Origin: UBA7446 sp965657545
GTDB taxonomy: Bacteria; Bacteroidota; Bacteroidia; Flavobacteriales; Flavobacteriaceae
DNA: 64,000 bases
NCBI GenBank assembly: GCA_965657545.1
Contig: CBFHOG010000003.1
Span: 1 to 64,000, forward strand
Direction: 5' to 3'
A program made the translations under genes and the position numbers. Positions 8,171 through 17,494 of this stretch are shown one piece after another (within the stretch, counting starts at the first letter, position 1; every line of letters begins with the position of its first letter). Under the pieces are notes generated by a model, which searched no databases, was not told the origin of the DNA, and saw only the letters and a list, made by a program, of their open reading frames with translations.

Positions 8171-9562
8171 TTATAAATGAATGACCTCATCATACGCATC
8201 CGCGACCGCTTCCATCATGGCTTCACTCATGGTGGGGTGTGGGTGAACTGCCTTGAGTACTTCGTAACCTGTGGTCTCTAATTTACGACCTAGAACTGCT
8301 TCTGCAATCATGTCAGTAACTCCAGCACCAATCATATGACATCCAAGCCATTCTCCGTATTTGGCATCAAAAATAACCTTAATAAATCCATCTGTAGTCC
8401 CACCAGCTTGCGCTTTTCCAGATGCAGAAAACGGAAATTTCCCTACTTTAATTTCATAGCCTTGTTCTTTGGCTTGTACTTCGGTTAGTCCAACAGACGC
8501 AATCTCCGGACTACTGTACGTACATCCTGGAATATTGCCGTAATCTAATGCCTCCACGTGATGACCAGCTATTTTTTCAACACACAAAATACCTTCAGCA
8601 GAAGCCACGTGTGCCAATGCCTGCCCAGCTGTAATATCTCCAATAGCGTAATAACCCGGGATATTGGTTTGGTAAAAATCGTTCACCAAAATTTTATCAC
8701 GATCTGTGGCTATACCCACTTCTTCAAGTCCGATATTTTCGATATTGGTCTTAATACCTACGGCAGAAAGCACTACATCTGCACTAATTTTCTCTTCGCC
8801 TTTTTTGGTTTTCACCGTAGCTGTGACTCCTTCTCCGGATGTATCAACAGCGGTAACTTCGGCATTTGTTAATACTTTGATGCCTGCTTTTTTAAATGAT
8901 CGCTCCATTTGTTTGGAAATTTCTTCATCTTCAACAGGAACAATACGCGATTGATATTCAATAACGGTAACTTCAGTACCCATGGCATTGTAGAAATAGG
9001 CAAACTCTACCCCAATAGCTCCAGAGCCTACGACAACAAGTTTTTCGGGTTGTTTTTCAAGGGTCATGGCTTTGCGGTATCCAATGACTTTTTCTCCGTC
9101 TTGTGGTAAGCTTGGAAGTTCGCGAGAACGAGCACCAGTAGCCACAATTATATGTTGGGCAGAAAGCTCTTGTTCACTACCGTCTTCAGTTTTGACATGC
9201 ACTTTTTTTCCAGGAAGCAACGTGCCATAGCCTGAAATCACATCAATTTTATTTTTCTTCATTAAGAATTGAACGCCCTTACTCATCGTTTCTGCTACCG
9301 AACGGCTGCGGTTTACTACAGCGTCAAAATCTTTGTCGTATTCTTTTACGGTAAGTCCATAATCTTCAGCGTGTTGAAGGTATTCAAAAACTTGTGCCGA
9401 TTTTATTAATGCTTTGGTAGGGATACATCCCCAGTTGAGGCAAACGCCACCAAGACTTTCTTTTTCAATAACGGCAGTTTTGAATCCTAACTGAGAAGCG
9501 CGAATTGCAGTAACGTAACCGCCAGGTCCACTTCCTAAAACAATTATATCGTATTGGCTCAT
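8171..9562 (-). CDS. lpdA: Dihydrolipoyl dehydrogenase (E3)
   Basis: This 463-residue FAD flavoprotein reoxidises dihydrolipoamide of 2-oxo acid dehydrogenase complexes and passes electrons to NAD+. The FAD-binding GSGPGGY (11-17) is followed by the redox-active disulphide Cys41/Cys46 in GGVCLNWGCIPTK. An NAD-binding GSGAIGVEFAY, a second FAD segment YAIGDITAGQALAH and the C-terminal catalytic HPHPTMSEAMMEA complete it. I start at MSQYDIIV (ATG 9562), six codons inside the longest frame, because the -7 promoter element lies at 9578-9585. No E1/E2 genes are nearby. Confidence 0.95.
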   Translation of the reverse strand: MSQYDIIVLGSGPGGYVTAIRASQLGFKTAVIEKESLGGVCLNWGCIPTKALIKSAQVFEYLQHAEDYGLTVKEYDKDFDAVVNRSRSVAETMSKGVQFLMKKNKIDVISGYGTLLPGKKVHVKTEDGSEQELSAQHIIVATGARSRELPSLPQDGEKVIGYRKAMTLEKQPEKLVVVGSGAIGVEFAYFYNAMGTEVTVIEYQSRIVPVEDEEISKQMERSFKKAGIKVLTNAEVTAVDTSGEGVTATVKTKKGEEKISADVVLSAVGIKTNIENIGLEEVGIATDRDKILVNDFYQTNIPGYYAIGDITAGQALAHVASAEGILCVEKIAGHHVEALDYGNIPGCTYSSPEIASVGLTEVQAKEQGYEIKVGKFPFSASGKAQAGGTTDGFIKVIFDAKYGEWLGCHMIGAGVTDMIAEAVLGRKLETTGYEVLKAVHPHPTMSEAMMEAVADAYDEVIHL

Positions 9563-9577
9563 ATGGTAAAGTTTGTG

Positions 9578-9606
9578 CAAAAATACGAAACGAAAGCCTA
9601 TTTCAA
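9578..9606 (-). promoter_or_regulatory. Promoter of lpdA (TTG-N18-TATTTTTG)
   Basis: On the minus strand TTG (9606-9604), 18 bases and TATTTTTG (9585-9578) match the Bacteroidetes consensus TTG-N17-23-TAnnTTTG. The element ends 15 bases before the chosen lpdA start, which excludes the longer frame. Confidence 0.65.
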
Positions 9607-9610
9607 TTGG

Positions 9611-10114
9611 CTATTCATCGATTTTCTGTTCTGCATCAAAATCAAGCGCAACAGAATTTACGCAATAGCGTAATCCTGTATTTGTTGGTCCATCATTAAA
9701 TACATGACCCAAATGCCCATCGCAGCTGTTGCAAATAATTTCGGTTCTAGTCATGCCAAGCGTAGTGTCTCGCTCATACCTTATTTTTCCTTCAATGGCA
9801 TTATCAAAACTTGGCCATCCACAATCGCTTCTGAATTTTGTTGCACTTTTAAATAGGGGTTCTTTACAAGCCATACAATTGTAAACACCTGATTCAAAAT
9901 GGAGGTTATATTCTCCAGTGTGTGGATATTCTGTCCCTTTTTCTCTTAAAATCCGAAAAGCCTCTGGGCTTAGCTTTGCTTTCCAATAGTCATTTGATTT
10001 TTTCATGGTTTTTGTTTTATCCTGTGTGTTTTTAATGGTCTTTTTAGATTGCTGTCCACAAGCGTTGAAAGTGCCTAGGATGCAAATAATAAGAATGATT
10101 TGTAGTGTTTTCAT
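9611..10114 (-). CDS. msrB: Peptide-methionine (R)-S-oxide reductase, lipoprotein form
   Basis: This 167-residue protein reduces methionine-R-sulfoxide in oxidised proteins. An N-terminal signal MKTLQIILIICILGTFNAC ends in a lipobox cysteine, so export and lipid anchoring are expected. The MsrB domain covers about residues 40-165. Zinc cysteines occur as CMAC and CNSC, with GHLGHVFNDGP and the catalytic Cys in LRYCVNSVAL. Its start overlaps the stop of the upstream alpha/beta hydrolase (ATGA), so the two are coupled. An envelope repair role is inferred. Confidence 0.92.
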   Translation of the reverse strand: MKTLQIILIICILGTFNACGQQSKKTIKNTQDKTKTMKKSNDYWKAKLSPEAFRILREKGTEYPHTGEYNLHFESGVYNCMACKEPLFKSATKFRSDCGWPSFDNAIEGKIRYERDTTLGMTRTEIICNSCDGHLGHVFNDGPTNTGLRYCVNSVALDFDAEQKIDE

Positions 10115-10974
10115 GACTCTTTAATAAATGATTTGATGTGTTGTGTTACCATATTATCTCTGAGGATTCTACGGTGTCCTAAGCCTTTTGTTTTTATCAC
10201 TTTGGCATTTGGATGATATTTTGCAATGGTGTCTGAGCAATTTACACTTACGTCATAATCTTCTTCGTCATGAATTAAAAGTGTTGGTGTGTGTATCTTT
10301 TGAGCAGCAATAAATGGAGAGAAATCATCGATATTAACCTTGTACTTTTCTTCAAAATATGTGATCATCCGCTTTAATATTTTAGTGCTTAGTCCTATGG
10401 AAGAAATAAAGCTATCAAAAATCGTACGCATATTGTCAGCTGCACCAATTGTAACTATTTTTTTGGCGCTACCTCTATTTTTACAATAGTTAAAAATAGC
10501 CATGGCCCCAAAAGAGTGTCCAATGAAATGATCAAAGCCACCTTCGACTTTGTCTAAGTGTGCAATCGTTTCAATCATTTGGATCATATTTGTGCGTTTA
10601 CCTTCTGATTTTCCATGCGCTGGCGCATCATAAGTAACCACATGATAACCTTCTTTGTGCAGGCATTCCGCAATGTAATACAACTGCATTCCTCTACCAC
10701 TCCAGCCATGTGTCAATAATACTTTCTCACCTGAATTTTCCCAAGTAAATAGCGCAACATTCCTATTTATACCTTGTATGTGTTCCGTTTTTTGGTCACA
10801 GTTTTTTAAGGCTTGTTGTTCCTTTTGAGGTACTTTGAATTGGAGTGGTTTTGAGAAAACATAAGCTGCTGCTTTCATTGCAAAATAAGGAGAAACTCGT
10901 TCTAAGTTCTTAAAAATGAGACGCAACCAAACGGGAACACTGAACCCTTGTTTGTGCTTATTTTTCTTTTTCAT
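10111..10974 (-). CDS. Alpha/beta-fold hydrolase
   Basis: This 288-residue hydrolase has an oxyanion/HG-like segment LLTHGWSGRG, a YDAPAHGKSEG strand, the nucleophile elbow GHSFGA (Ser), an acid in IHDEEDYDV and a likely catalytic His in KGLGHRR. The substrate is unknown. The annotated start is the internal ATG at 10974, because a TACCTTTG -7 element lies at 10987-10980, downstream of the longer frame's start at 11037. The transcript would then begin at or very near the ATG, i.e. almost leaderless. Confidence 0.8.
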   Translation of the reverse strand: MKKKNKHKQGFSVPVWLRLIFKNLERVSPYFAMKAAAYVFSKPLQFKVPQKEQQALKNCDQKTEHIQGINRNVALFTWENSGEKVLLTHGWSGRGMQLYYIAECLHKEGYHVVTYDAPAHGKSEGKRTNMIQMIETIAHLDKVEGGFDHFIGHSFGAMAIFNYCKNRGSAKKIVTIGAADNMRTIFDSFISSIGLSTKILKRMITYFEEKYKVNIDDFSPFIAAQKIHTPTLLIHDEEDYDVSVNCSDTIAKYHPNAKVIKTKGLGHRRILRDNMVTQHIKSFIKES

Positions 10975-10979
10975 GGTAA

Positions 10980-10987
10980 CAAAGGTA
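10980..10987 (-). promoter_or_regulatory. Candidate -7 element of the alpha/beta hydrolase-msrB operon
   Basis: TACCTTTG on the minus strand fits TAnnTTTG. It ends only 5 bases before the chosen ATG, and no good TTG -33 partner is seen at 17-23 bases, so this is tentative. Confidence 0.35.
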
Positions 10988-11042
10988 ATACTCTCGTTTT
11001 TTATGTTTAAAACTATTTTGTTTATTTGGATAAACAATCAGC

Positions 11043-12359
11043 ATGCCATCACACAAAAAAGGAGATAAAAAACTGTTACGGGCTTGGGCTTCTTACGATT
11101 GGGCAAATTCTGTTTATTTTCTTGTTATTTCATCTACCATTTTTCCATTGTATTACGGATTTATTTGTGGAGATCAAACGCATTTGGAGATTTTTGGAAT
11201 GCGATTAAAAAATACAGCCTTGATTAGCTATGTAACAGCTATGGCTTTTGTTGTAATTGCTTTGTGGTCTCCGATTTTATCTGGAATTGCAGATTATATG
11301 GGCAATAAAAAGCGCTTTATGCAATTCTATTGTTATCTAGGCGCTGCATCTTGTATTGGACTGTATTGGTTCGAAATTCAAAATATTTATTGGGGATTAT
11401 TATTTTATTTCCTGGCTTTGGTTGGCGCTTGGTCTAGTTTGGTGTTTTACAATTCGTACTTGCCGGATATTGCATTTCCCGAACAGCAAAATCGCATCAG
11501 TGCCCGCGGCTTTGCATTGGGGTATATAGGCAGTGTTTTGTTGCTTCTCTTAAACTTGTTCATGGTGCTCAAGCCAGATGTATTTGGGATTACAGGCGAT
11601 GCGGGAGAAGCTTCGTTAAAGGCCATGCGTTATTCATTTATCTCAGTAGGTGTTTGGTGGTTTGCGTTTAGCCATATTGCGTTTTACCACTTACCACGAG
11701 GCAATAAAGACAAAGTCTATACAAAGGATATTTTTTTCAATGGATATCGGGAGCTTAAGTCGGTTTGGAAAAGCTTGAAAAGTTTACATTTTTTAAAACG
11801 TTACTTAGGTGCTTTTTTTGTGTTTAGTATGGCATTGCAAACAGTAATGCTTGTTGCAGCTTATTTTGGTGAACAAGAAATTTCATGGTCTGCGGAAGAA
11901 AAAACAATAGGGCTGATTGTTAGTATTTTACTTATACAGATCATTGCTATTTTTGGGGCACTAATGTCCTCAAAGTTAGCCAACCGTTGGGGTAATATCA
12001 AAACATTGATTTTGCTAAACGCCATTTGGGTAATGCTTTGTGTTAGTGCTTATTTTATTTATGAACCCATTGAGTTTTATATAGTGGCAGGTTTTGTTGG
12101 GCTATGTATGGGTGGTATACAGTCGGTAGCGCGTTCTACATACTCGCAGCTTATTCCCGAAACAATTGATACCACTTCGTATTTTAGTTTTTATGATGTA
12201 GCCGAAAAAGTAGGAATTGTTATTGGCATGCTTATGTACGCAACTGTTGATCAGGTTACGGGAAGCATGCGCAACGCCATTTTATTTTTTGTGGTATTTT
12301 TCTTTGTGGGTGGGATATTGCTTATCCGCTTAGAGCGAGGCAACAAAAGAGCCCTGTAA
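11043..12359 (+). CDS. MFS transporter, UMF1/Atg22-like family
   Basis: This 438-residue polytopic inner-membrane protein has about 12 hydrophobic segments. The N-terminal ASYDWANSVYF motif is the hallmark of the UMF1 (vacuole effluxer Atg22-like) branch of the major facilitator superfamily. PILSGIADYMGNKKR is the MFS loop 2-3 signature and GLCMGGIQSVARSTYSQLIPE is also typical. Eukaryotic Atg22 exports amino acids from vacuoles, but the bacterial substrate is unknown. It is divergent from the hydrolase and convergent with the DUF2807 gene. Confidence 0.82.
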   Translation: MPSHKKGDKKLLRAWASYDWANSVYFLVISSTIFPLYYGFICGDQTHLEIFGMRLKNTALISYVTAMAFVVIALWSPILSGIADYMGNKKRFMQFYCYLGAASCIGLYWFEIQNIYWGLLFYFLALVGAWSSLVFYNSYLPDIAFPEQQNRISARGFALGYIGSVLLLLLNLFMVLKPDVFGITGDAGEASLKAMRYSFISVGVWWFAFSHIAFYHLPRGNKDKVYTKDIFFNGYRELKSVWKSLKSLHFLKRYLGAFFVFSMALQTVMLVAAYFGEQEISWSAEEKTIGLIVSILLIQIIAIFGALMSSKLANRWGNIKTLILLNAIWVMLCVSAYFIYEPIEFYIVAGFVGLCMGGIQSVARSTYSQLIPETIDTTSYFSFYDVAEKVGIVIGMLMYATVDQVTGSMRNAILFFVVFFFVGGILLIRLERGNKRAL

Positions 12360-12365
12360 CTGATT

Positions 12366-13094
12366 TTATTTTTTGGTTATATCCCCAGAGCCAATAATTT
12401 TCTTTTCTATTTCAATGACAGATTTATTGACCTCAATATCTCCTGAGCCAATGATTTTAGCATCTAATTTTTGTTTTGCATAAAAACGTATATCACCAGA
12501 ACCCACAACCTTTCCCTTGCAGTTATTGGCAATAAGCTCATGCCCCTCAATATCCCCTGATCCATTCACAGTTGCCTCAAAAACATTGGTTTTGCCTGAA
12601 AGGGTAATGTCACCAGAACCATTTATCATGGCTTTTACGTCTTCTGCTATGACATCTATATCCATATCTCCCGATCCGTTTACCTGAAGCTTTATCCTGT
12701 CCTCTCTCAAAGTTATATTTCCCTCAATCTCTCCAGAGCCATTAAGCGTCAGCTTGTTTAGGTCTTGAGCGGGAACCGTTATCAAGATGTTTTTCCCCTT
12801 TGTTGGGCGTAGTTCAGTTCTGTCTTTACTTTTGATTTTAAGTGTATTTTTGGTTACACTTATTTCAATGTATTCGAGTAAGTTTTCTTCCGCTTTTACT
12901 GCAATCCTCCCTTCTTTTCCTTCAACTAAAACAACGTCTATGTTACCGTTAACGCTAATTTCATCGTATGTGCTAACCTCTCGATTCTCTGTTGCTATAT
13001 TTCCGTTTCCTTTAATTTTTTTACTCCATTGTGCGTGCATGGGTAAAACAAAAAATAAAATAAGCGTGCTGATGTAGATGTGTAATGATTTCAT
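12366..13094 (-). CDS. DUF2807 (GIN domain) secreted protein
   Basis: This 242-residue protein has an N-terminal signal peptide (about residues 1-21). The region after it matches the putative auto-transporter adhesin head GIN domain: REVSTYDEISVNGNIDVVLVEG, then repeating turns. The core repeats NGSGEI, NGSGDM, NGSGDI, NGSGDI, GSGDI, GSGDI, GSGDI at roughly 15-20 residue spacing, consistent with a right-handed beta-helix. Function is unknown; such proteins are abundant in Bacteroidetes and probably periplasmic or surface located. Confidence 0.8.
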   Translation of the reverse strand: MKSLHIYISTLILFFVLPMHAQWSKKIKGNGNIATENREVSTYDEISVNGNIDVVLVEGKEGRIAVKAEENLLEYIEISVTKNTLKIKSKDRTELRPTKGKNILITVPAQDLNKLTLNGSGEIEGNITLREDRIKLQVNGSGDMDIDVIAEDVKAMINGSGDITLSGKTNVFEATVNGSGDIEGHELIANNCKGKVVGSGDIRFYAKQKLDAKIIGSGDIEVNKSVIEIEKKIIGSGDITKK

Positions 13095-13246
13095 AAGTAT
13101 TTGTTTTGGGTTTATGCGTTTATGACGATTTTTGACACCCTTTGTTACAATGGCATGGGGTTTGAAATATTTACATTAAATAAAAAAATTGCCTTTATTG
13201 CGCTTGCTTATTAATTAAAGCAGACAAAATGGCACAGAACTAAATT

Positions 13247-15697
13247 ATGTCTCGAACAAAGATTTTATCCCTAGAAAACCTGTTACCTCAAGATTTAGAA
13301 GATGAAGCGGACTTGATTCCTCTTATGACCACTGACGACGAGGAAGCGATACAAAAAGAACCCGTTCCCGAGGAATTGCCCATACTTCCCTTAAAAAACA
13401 CCGTCTTGTTTCCAGGTGTCGTGATTCCTATTACGGCTAGCCGCGACAGGTCTATAAAACTCATTAAGGCCGTAAATAGTGGGAGTAAACTGCTGGGAGT
13501 TATTGCCCAGCAAAACGGAGAAACCAAATCACCATCGCCAGAAGATTTATATCAAAAGGGAACTTTGGCGAAAGTACTTCGTGTGCTTAAAATGCCTGAT
13601 GGGAATACGACCATTATTTTACAGGGTAAAAAAAGATTTGAGACACTGAGCTATTTATCAGAGCAGCCTTATTTGACTGCAAAGGTGGCAGGTTTAGAAG
13701 AAATTCATCCTGAAAAAAATGATCCTAATTTTTCAGCCATAATAGACTCTATTCGTGATTTAGCCTTAAAAATTATTGCGCAAAATCCAGAAATTCCGTC
13801 TGAGGCATCTTTCGCTATAAAAAATATTCAGAGCAATGCGTTTTTAGTCAATTTTGTTTCGTCTAATATGGACATGAGCGTTGCCGAAAAGCAAGAGATT
13901 TTGGAGCAAGACAGTCTTGAGCAACGTGCTCTAATGTGTTTAAAACAGATGAATGTTGAATATCAAAAGCTATCGCTAAAAAATGATATACAAACAAAAG
14001 TGCGACATGATTTAGACCAACAACAGCGCGAATATTTTCTGCATCAACAGATGAAAACCATTCAAGAAGAGTTGGGCGGAGTCTCGTATGACGAAGAGGT
14101 TCAAGAAATGCGCGAGCGTGCCAAAACGAAAGCTTGGGACGATAAGGTTGCCAAACATTTTAATAAGGAGTTGGCAAAACTTGAACGTATGAATCCGCAA
14201 GTGGCAGAATATTCGGTGCAACGAAATTATTTGGATTTGTATTTAGACCTCCCCTGGAATACGTTTTCAGAAGATTATTTTGACTTAAATCGTGCACAAA
14301 AAATCTTAGATCGGGACCATTTTGGTTTGGATAAAGTGAAGCAACGTATTATTGAACACCTAGCAGTCTTAAAGCTCCGTAACGATATGAAGTCTCCAAT
14401 TATTTGTTTGGTTGGACCTCCTGGTGTTGGGAAAACTTCGCTTGGAAAATCCATTGCCGAGTCATTGGGTAGAAAATACGTGCGTATGTCCCTTGGAGGG
14501 ATGCGTGATGAGGCTGAGATTCGTGGTCATCGCAAAACGTATATTGGCGCTATGCCTGGGCGTGTAATGCAAAATATTAAAAAAGCGGCGACATCAAACC
14601 CTGTTTTTGTTCTTGATGAACTCGATAAACTCGCCGAAAGTGCTCACGGTGATCCATCGTCTGCCATGCTGGAAGTACTTGATCCAGAGCAGAATACTAC
14701 ATTTTATGACAATTATTTAGAAACAGGTTATGACCTGTCCAAAGTGATGTTTATTGCCACGGCAAATTCGTTGTCAACCATTCAGCCTGCACTTCGTGAT
14801 CGTATGGAAATAATTGAGGTTTCAGGCTATACCTTAGAAGAAAAAGTGCAAATTGGATTACGTTATCTACTGCCAAAACAAACAACTGAACACGGACTAA
14901 AAAAATCAGCTGTAAAACTTCCAAAAGCGACCATGCAACAATTGGTTGCGGGTTACACTCGTGAGTCGGGTGTGCGTGGATTGGATAAGCAAATAGCGAA
15001 AGTAGTACGTCACTACGCCATGCTAGAAGCCAAAGAAACACCTCGAGATTCCAAATTAGAAGTTGCGGAACTTGAGTCCATTTTAGGCCCTGCAAAACTG
15101 CTTCGTGATACCTACGAAAATAACAATGTAGCTGGAATTGTTACAGGACTCGCGTGGACGCGTGTAGGTGGAGATATTTTATTTATTGAGTCATCTTTGA
15201 GTAAAGGAAACGGTGCTTTATCCATTACTGGAAACTTAGGCAAGGTGATGAAAGAATCCGCGACAATAGCCTTGCAATACATCAAGTCGCACGCCGATGA
15301 TTTAGGTATTGAAAGTGATTTTTTCAACAAACATAACTTCCATATTCACGTCCCTGAGGGGGCTACTCCAAAAGACGGGCCTAGCGCTGGAATTACAATG
15401 ATAACCTCTTTGGTGTCGAGTATTTTACAACGAAAAGTAAAAAATCGTATTGCCATGACGGGTGAAATTACACTTCGTGGAAAAGTGTTGCCTGTGGGTG
15501 GCATTAAAGAAAAGATTTTAGCAGCAAAGCGCGCCAACATCAAAGAAATTATTTTAAGTGATAAAAATCAAGCGGATATTGGTGAGATACCCGAACGTTA
15601 TTTAAAAGGATTAATGTTTCATTACGTCTCCTCAATTGATGAGGTGCTAGCTATCGCGATTACGAAACAACGTATCTCAGGTACGAAAAAAGCGTAA
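13247..15697 (+). CDS. lon: ATP-dependent endopeptidase La (Lon)
   Basis: This 816-residue protease degrades misfolded and regulatory proteins. An N-terminal LON substrate-binding domain (LPILPLKNTVLFPGVVIPI, from about residue 45) precedes a coiled region and the AAA+ module. Walker A GPPGVGKT is at residues 390-397 and Walker B is in VFVLDELDKL. The C-terminal protease domain has the catalytic Ser713 in DGPSAGIT and Lys754 in GGIKEK. It stands alone and is followed closely by porQ. No obvious heat-shock operator was seen upstream. Confidence 0.96.
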   Translation: MSRTKILSLENLLPQDLEDEADLIPLMTTDDEEAIQKEPVPEELPILPLKNTVLFPGVVIPITASRDRSIKLIKAVNSGSKLLGVIAQQNGETKSPSPEDLYQKGTLAKVLRVLKMPDGNTTIILQGKKRFETLSYLSEQPYLTAKVAGLEEIHPEKNDPNFSAIIDSIRDLALKIIAQNPEIPSEASFAIKNIQSNAFLVNFVSSNMDMSVAEKQEILEQDSLEQRALMCLKQMNVEYQKLSLKNDIQTKVRHDLDQQQREYFLHQQMKTIQEELGGVSYDEEVQEMRERAKTKAWDDKVAKHFNKELAKLERMNPQVAEYSVQRNYLDLYLDLPWNTFSEDYFDLNRAQKILDRDHFGLDKVKQRIIEHLAVLKLRNDMKSPIICLVGPPGVGKTSLGKSIAESLGRKYVRMSLGGMRDEAEIRGHRKTYIGAMPGRVMQNIKKAATSNPVFVLDELDKLAESAHGDPSSAMLEVLDPEQNTTFYDNYLETGYDLSKVMFIATANSLSTIQPALRDRMEIIEVSGYTLEEKVQIGLRYLLPKQTTEHGLKKSAVKLPKATMQQLVAGYTRESGVRGLDKQIAKVVRHYAMLEAKETPRDSKLEVAELESILGPAKLLRDTYENNNVAGIVTGLAWTRVGGDILFIESSLSKGNGALSITGNLGKVMKESATIALQYIKSHADDLGIESDFFNKHNFHIHVPEGATPKDGPSAGITMITSLVSSILQRKVKNRIAMTGEITLRGKVLPVGGIKEKILAAKRANIKEIILSDKNQADIGEIPERYLKGLMFHYVSSIDEVLAIAITKQRISGTKKA

Positions 15698-15715
15698 CTT
15701 TCGTTTTTAATACGA

Positions 15716-16729
15716 ATGAAAAAGCTTTTTGTTTCCTATTTCTTGATTTTTTCTACTGCGATAATGTCGCAAATCGGTGGCGATGCTACCTATCGTTTTT
15801 TGGAGCTTTCTTCTTCGCCAAGGCAATTGGCACTGGGTAATCCCATTACTTTACGTGATGCGGATATTAGCACCACTCTTGCTAATCCTGCCACAATTCG
15901 TGGGGAGCACGGTGGGCAACTGATGATAAATTACGAGCCTTATTTTGACGGTATTCATCGCGGAACGGCGGCCTATGCACATACAATCAACCGAGCAAAA
16001 GCGTTGGTTTTTGATGTCAAATATATCCATTACGGTACTTTTGATGGTGCAGATGAATTGGGGAATCCAACGGCAGATTTTAGCGGAAGCGAAGTAGCAC
16101 TTGGTTTAGCGTCTTCGCATTATTTTTTACGTCCAAACATACATGTTGGCGCACGAGTACGCTATGTGCTTTCAAACTTGGATACCTACACTTCTTCTGG
16201 CATCACGGGCGATATTGGCTTGTATTACAACCCGATCGGAAAACCTTTTCGGGTAGCATTGGTTTATCAACATTTAGGAAAACAAATTACCACTTATGAA
16301 GATGTTTTTGAGCCACTTCCTGCCAATCTAACACTTGGGTTTTCGAGTGCGTTGGAGCATTTGCCGTTGCGGTGGCATGTGTCGTTACATCATCTTAATA
16401 AGTGGCCGCTACTTTTTGAAAACCCGGAAGATGGCACCACTGACCTTAACGGAAATAGTACTCAGCAAAAATCGGGTTTGCTAAAAAAGGGATTGCGTCA
16501 TGCCACTTTTGGTGTGGAAGTTTTTCCTGAGGGGGTATTTTCTATTCGTTTGGGGTATCATGCGCAGCGTGCTGCAGAATTACGTATTTTGGAAATGCGG
16601 AATTTTTCGGGACTTTCATTTGGTGTGGGGATGCAGTTACGCCGTTTGCGATTTCAGCTGAGCCATGCTAGATATAACATAGCTGGAAACCGTACTTTTT
16701 TGGGGTTAACCTTAGAGCCAAGAAAATGA
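15716..16729 (+). CDS. porQ: Type IX secretion system protein PorQ
   Basis: This 337-residue outer-membrane protein has a cleavable signal (about residues 1-18). The mature N-terminus QIGGDATYRFLELSSSPRQLALGN is characteristic of the PorQ family. The rest is beta-rich and ends in an aromatic/basic strand, as in PorV/PorQ-type barrels. PorQ is a T9SS component linked to LPS modification of cargo. Its stop overlaps the cmk start (ATGA), an arrangement common in Flavobacteria. It implies that the organism exports proteins by T9SS and may glide. Confidence 0.88.
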   Translation: MKKLFVSYFLIFSTAIMSQIGGDATYRFLELSSSPRQLALGNPITLRDADISTTLANPATIRGEHGGQLMINYEPYFDGIHRGTAAYAHTINRAKALVFDVKYIHYGTFDGADELGNPTADFSGSEVALGLASSHYFLRPNIHVGARVRYVLSNLDTYTSSGITGDIGLYYNPIGKPFRVALVYQHLGKQITTYEDVFEPLPANLTLGFSSALEHLPLRWHVSLHHLNKWPLLFENPEDGTTDLNGNSTQQKSGLLKKGLRHATFGVEVFPEGVFSIRLGYHAQRAAELRILEMRNFSGLSFGVGMQLRRLRFQLSHARYNIAGNRTFLGLTLEPRK

Positions 16730-17400
16730 AAAAATTATTTGTAGTTGCCATAGACGGCGCATCATCAACAGGGAAGAGTACCTTAGCTAAAGCATTGGCA
16801 CAGGCATTGAATTTTGTATATGTAGATTCAGGTGCCATGTATCGCGGGGTAACATTATATGCCCAACAAAAACAGTGGCTCAGCTCAAAGTATTTTGATC
16901 AAGATACGCTGATTGCCAACCTTGACGATATTCAATTGACTTTTAAGAACAACAAACTAATGCTTAACGGCGCAGATGTAAGCGCAGCGATACGAAGCAT
17001 GGCCGTTTCAAATGCGGTAAGCCAAGTAGCCGCGGTCTCTGCTGTGCGTTCGTTTTTGGTGGCGCAACAACGCACCATTGGTACGCAGCACAGTGTTGTG
17101 ATGGATGGCCGTGATATTGGCACGGTCGTTTTTCCACATGCCGATGTAAAATTATTTTTGACTGCCGATGCCAACATTCGTGCGCAACGGCGTTACGACG
17201 AACTTAAAACCGTTGACCCAAGCGTTACGCTTGATGCTATTTTGGAAAATATCACCCAACGCGACCACTTAGATAGTACTCGTGCAGACTCACCACTAGT
17301 ACAAGCCACAGATGCGATTTCTATTAACGCTTCCGATTTTGGGATTAGCGAACTACTAGGATACGTATTGGAGTTGGTAAAAAAAAGGATAGAGATTTAG
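16726..17400 (+). CDS. cmk: (d)CMP kinase
   Basis: This 224-residue enzyme phosphorylates CMP and dCMP with ATP. The P-loop GASSTGKST is at residues 11-19, YVDSGAMYRGVTL is the substrate-binding segment, MDGRDIGTVVFPHADVKLFL is the CMP signature and AQRRYDEL lies in the lid. The Arg/Asp segment RDHLDSTRADSPL is also typical. The length is usual for Cmk. It is coupled to porQ by an ATGA overlap. Confidence 0.95.
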   Translation: MKKLFVVAIDGASSTGKSTLAKALAQALNFVYVDSGAMYRGVTLYAQQKQWLSSKYFDQDTLIANLDDIQLTFKNNKLMLNGADVSAAIRSMAVSNAVSQVAAVSAVRSFLVAQQRTIGTQHSVVMDGRDIGTVVFPHADVKLFLTADANIRAQRRYDELKTVDPSVTLDAILENITQRDHLDSTRADSPLVQATDAISINASDFGISELLGYVLELVKKRIEI

Positions 17401-17494
17401 TCTAAAAGCGTAAAAAAAGTTTGAAAAAGTGAGTTCTATTCCGTGTCATAAGTAGGTTTTAAGGTGCTAAAACATGTACACTTTAAAATAGGTA

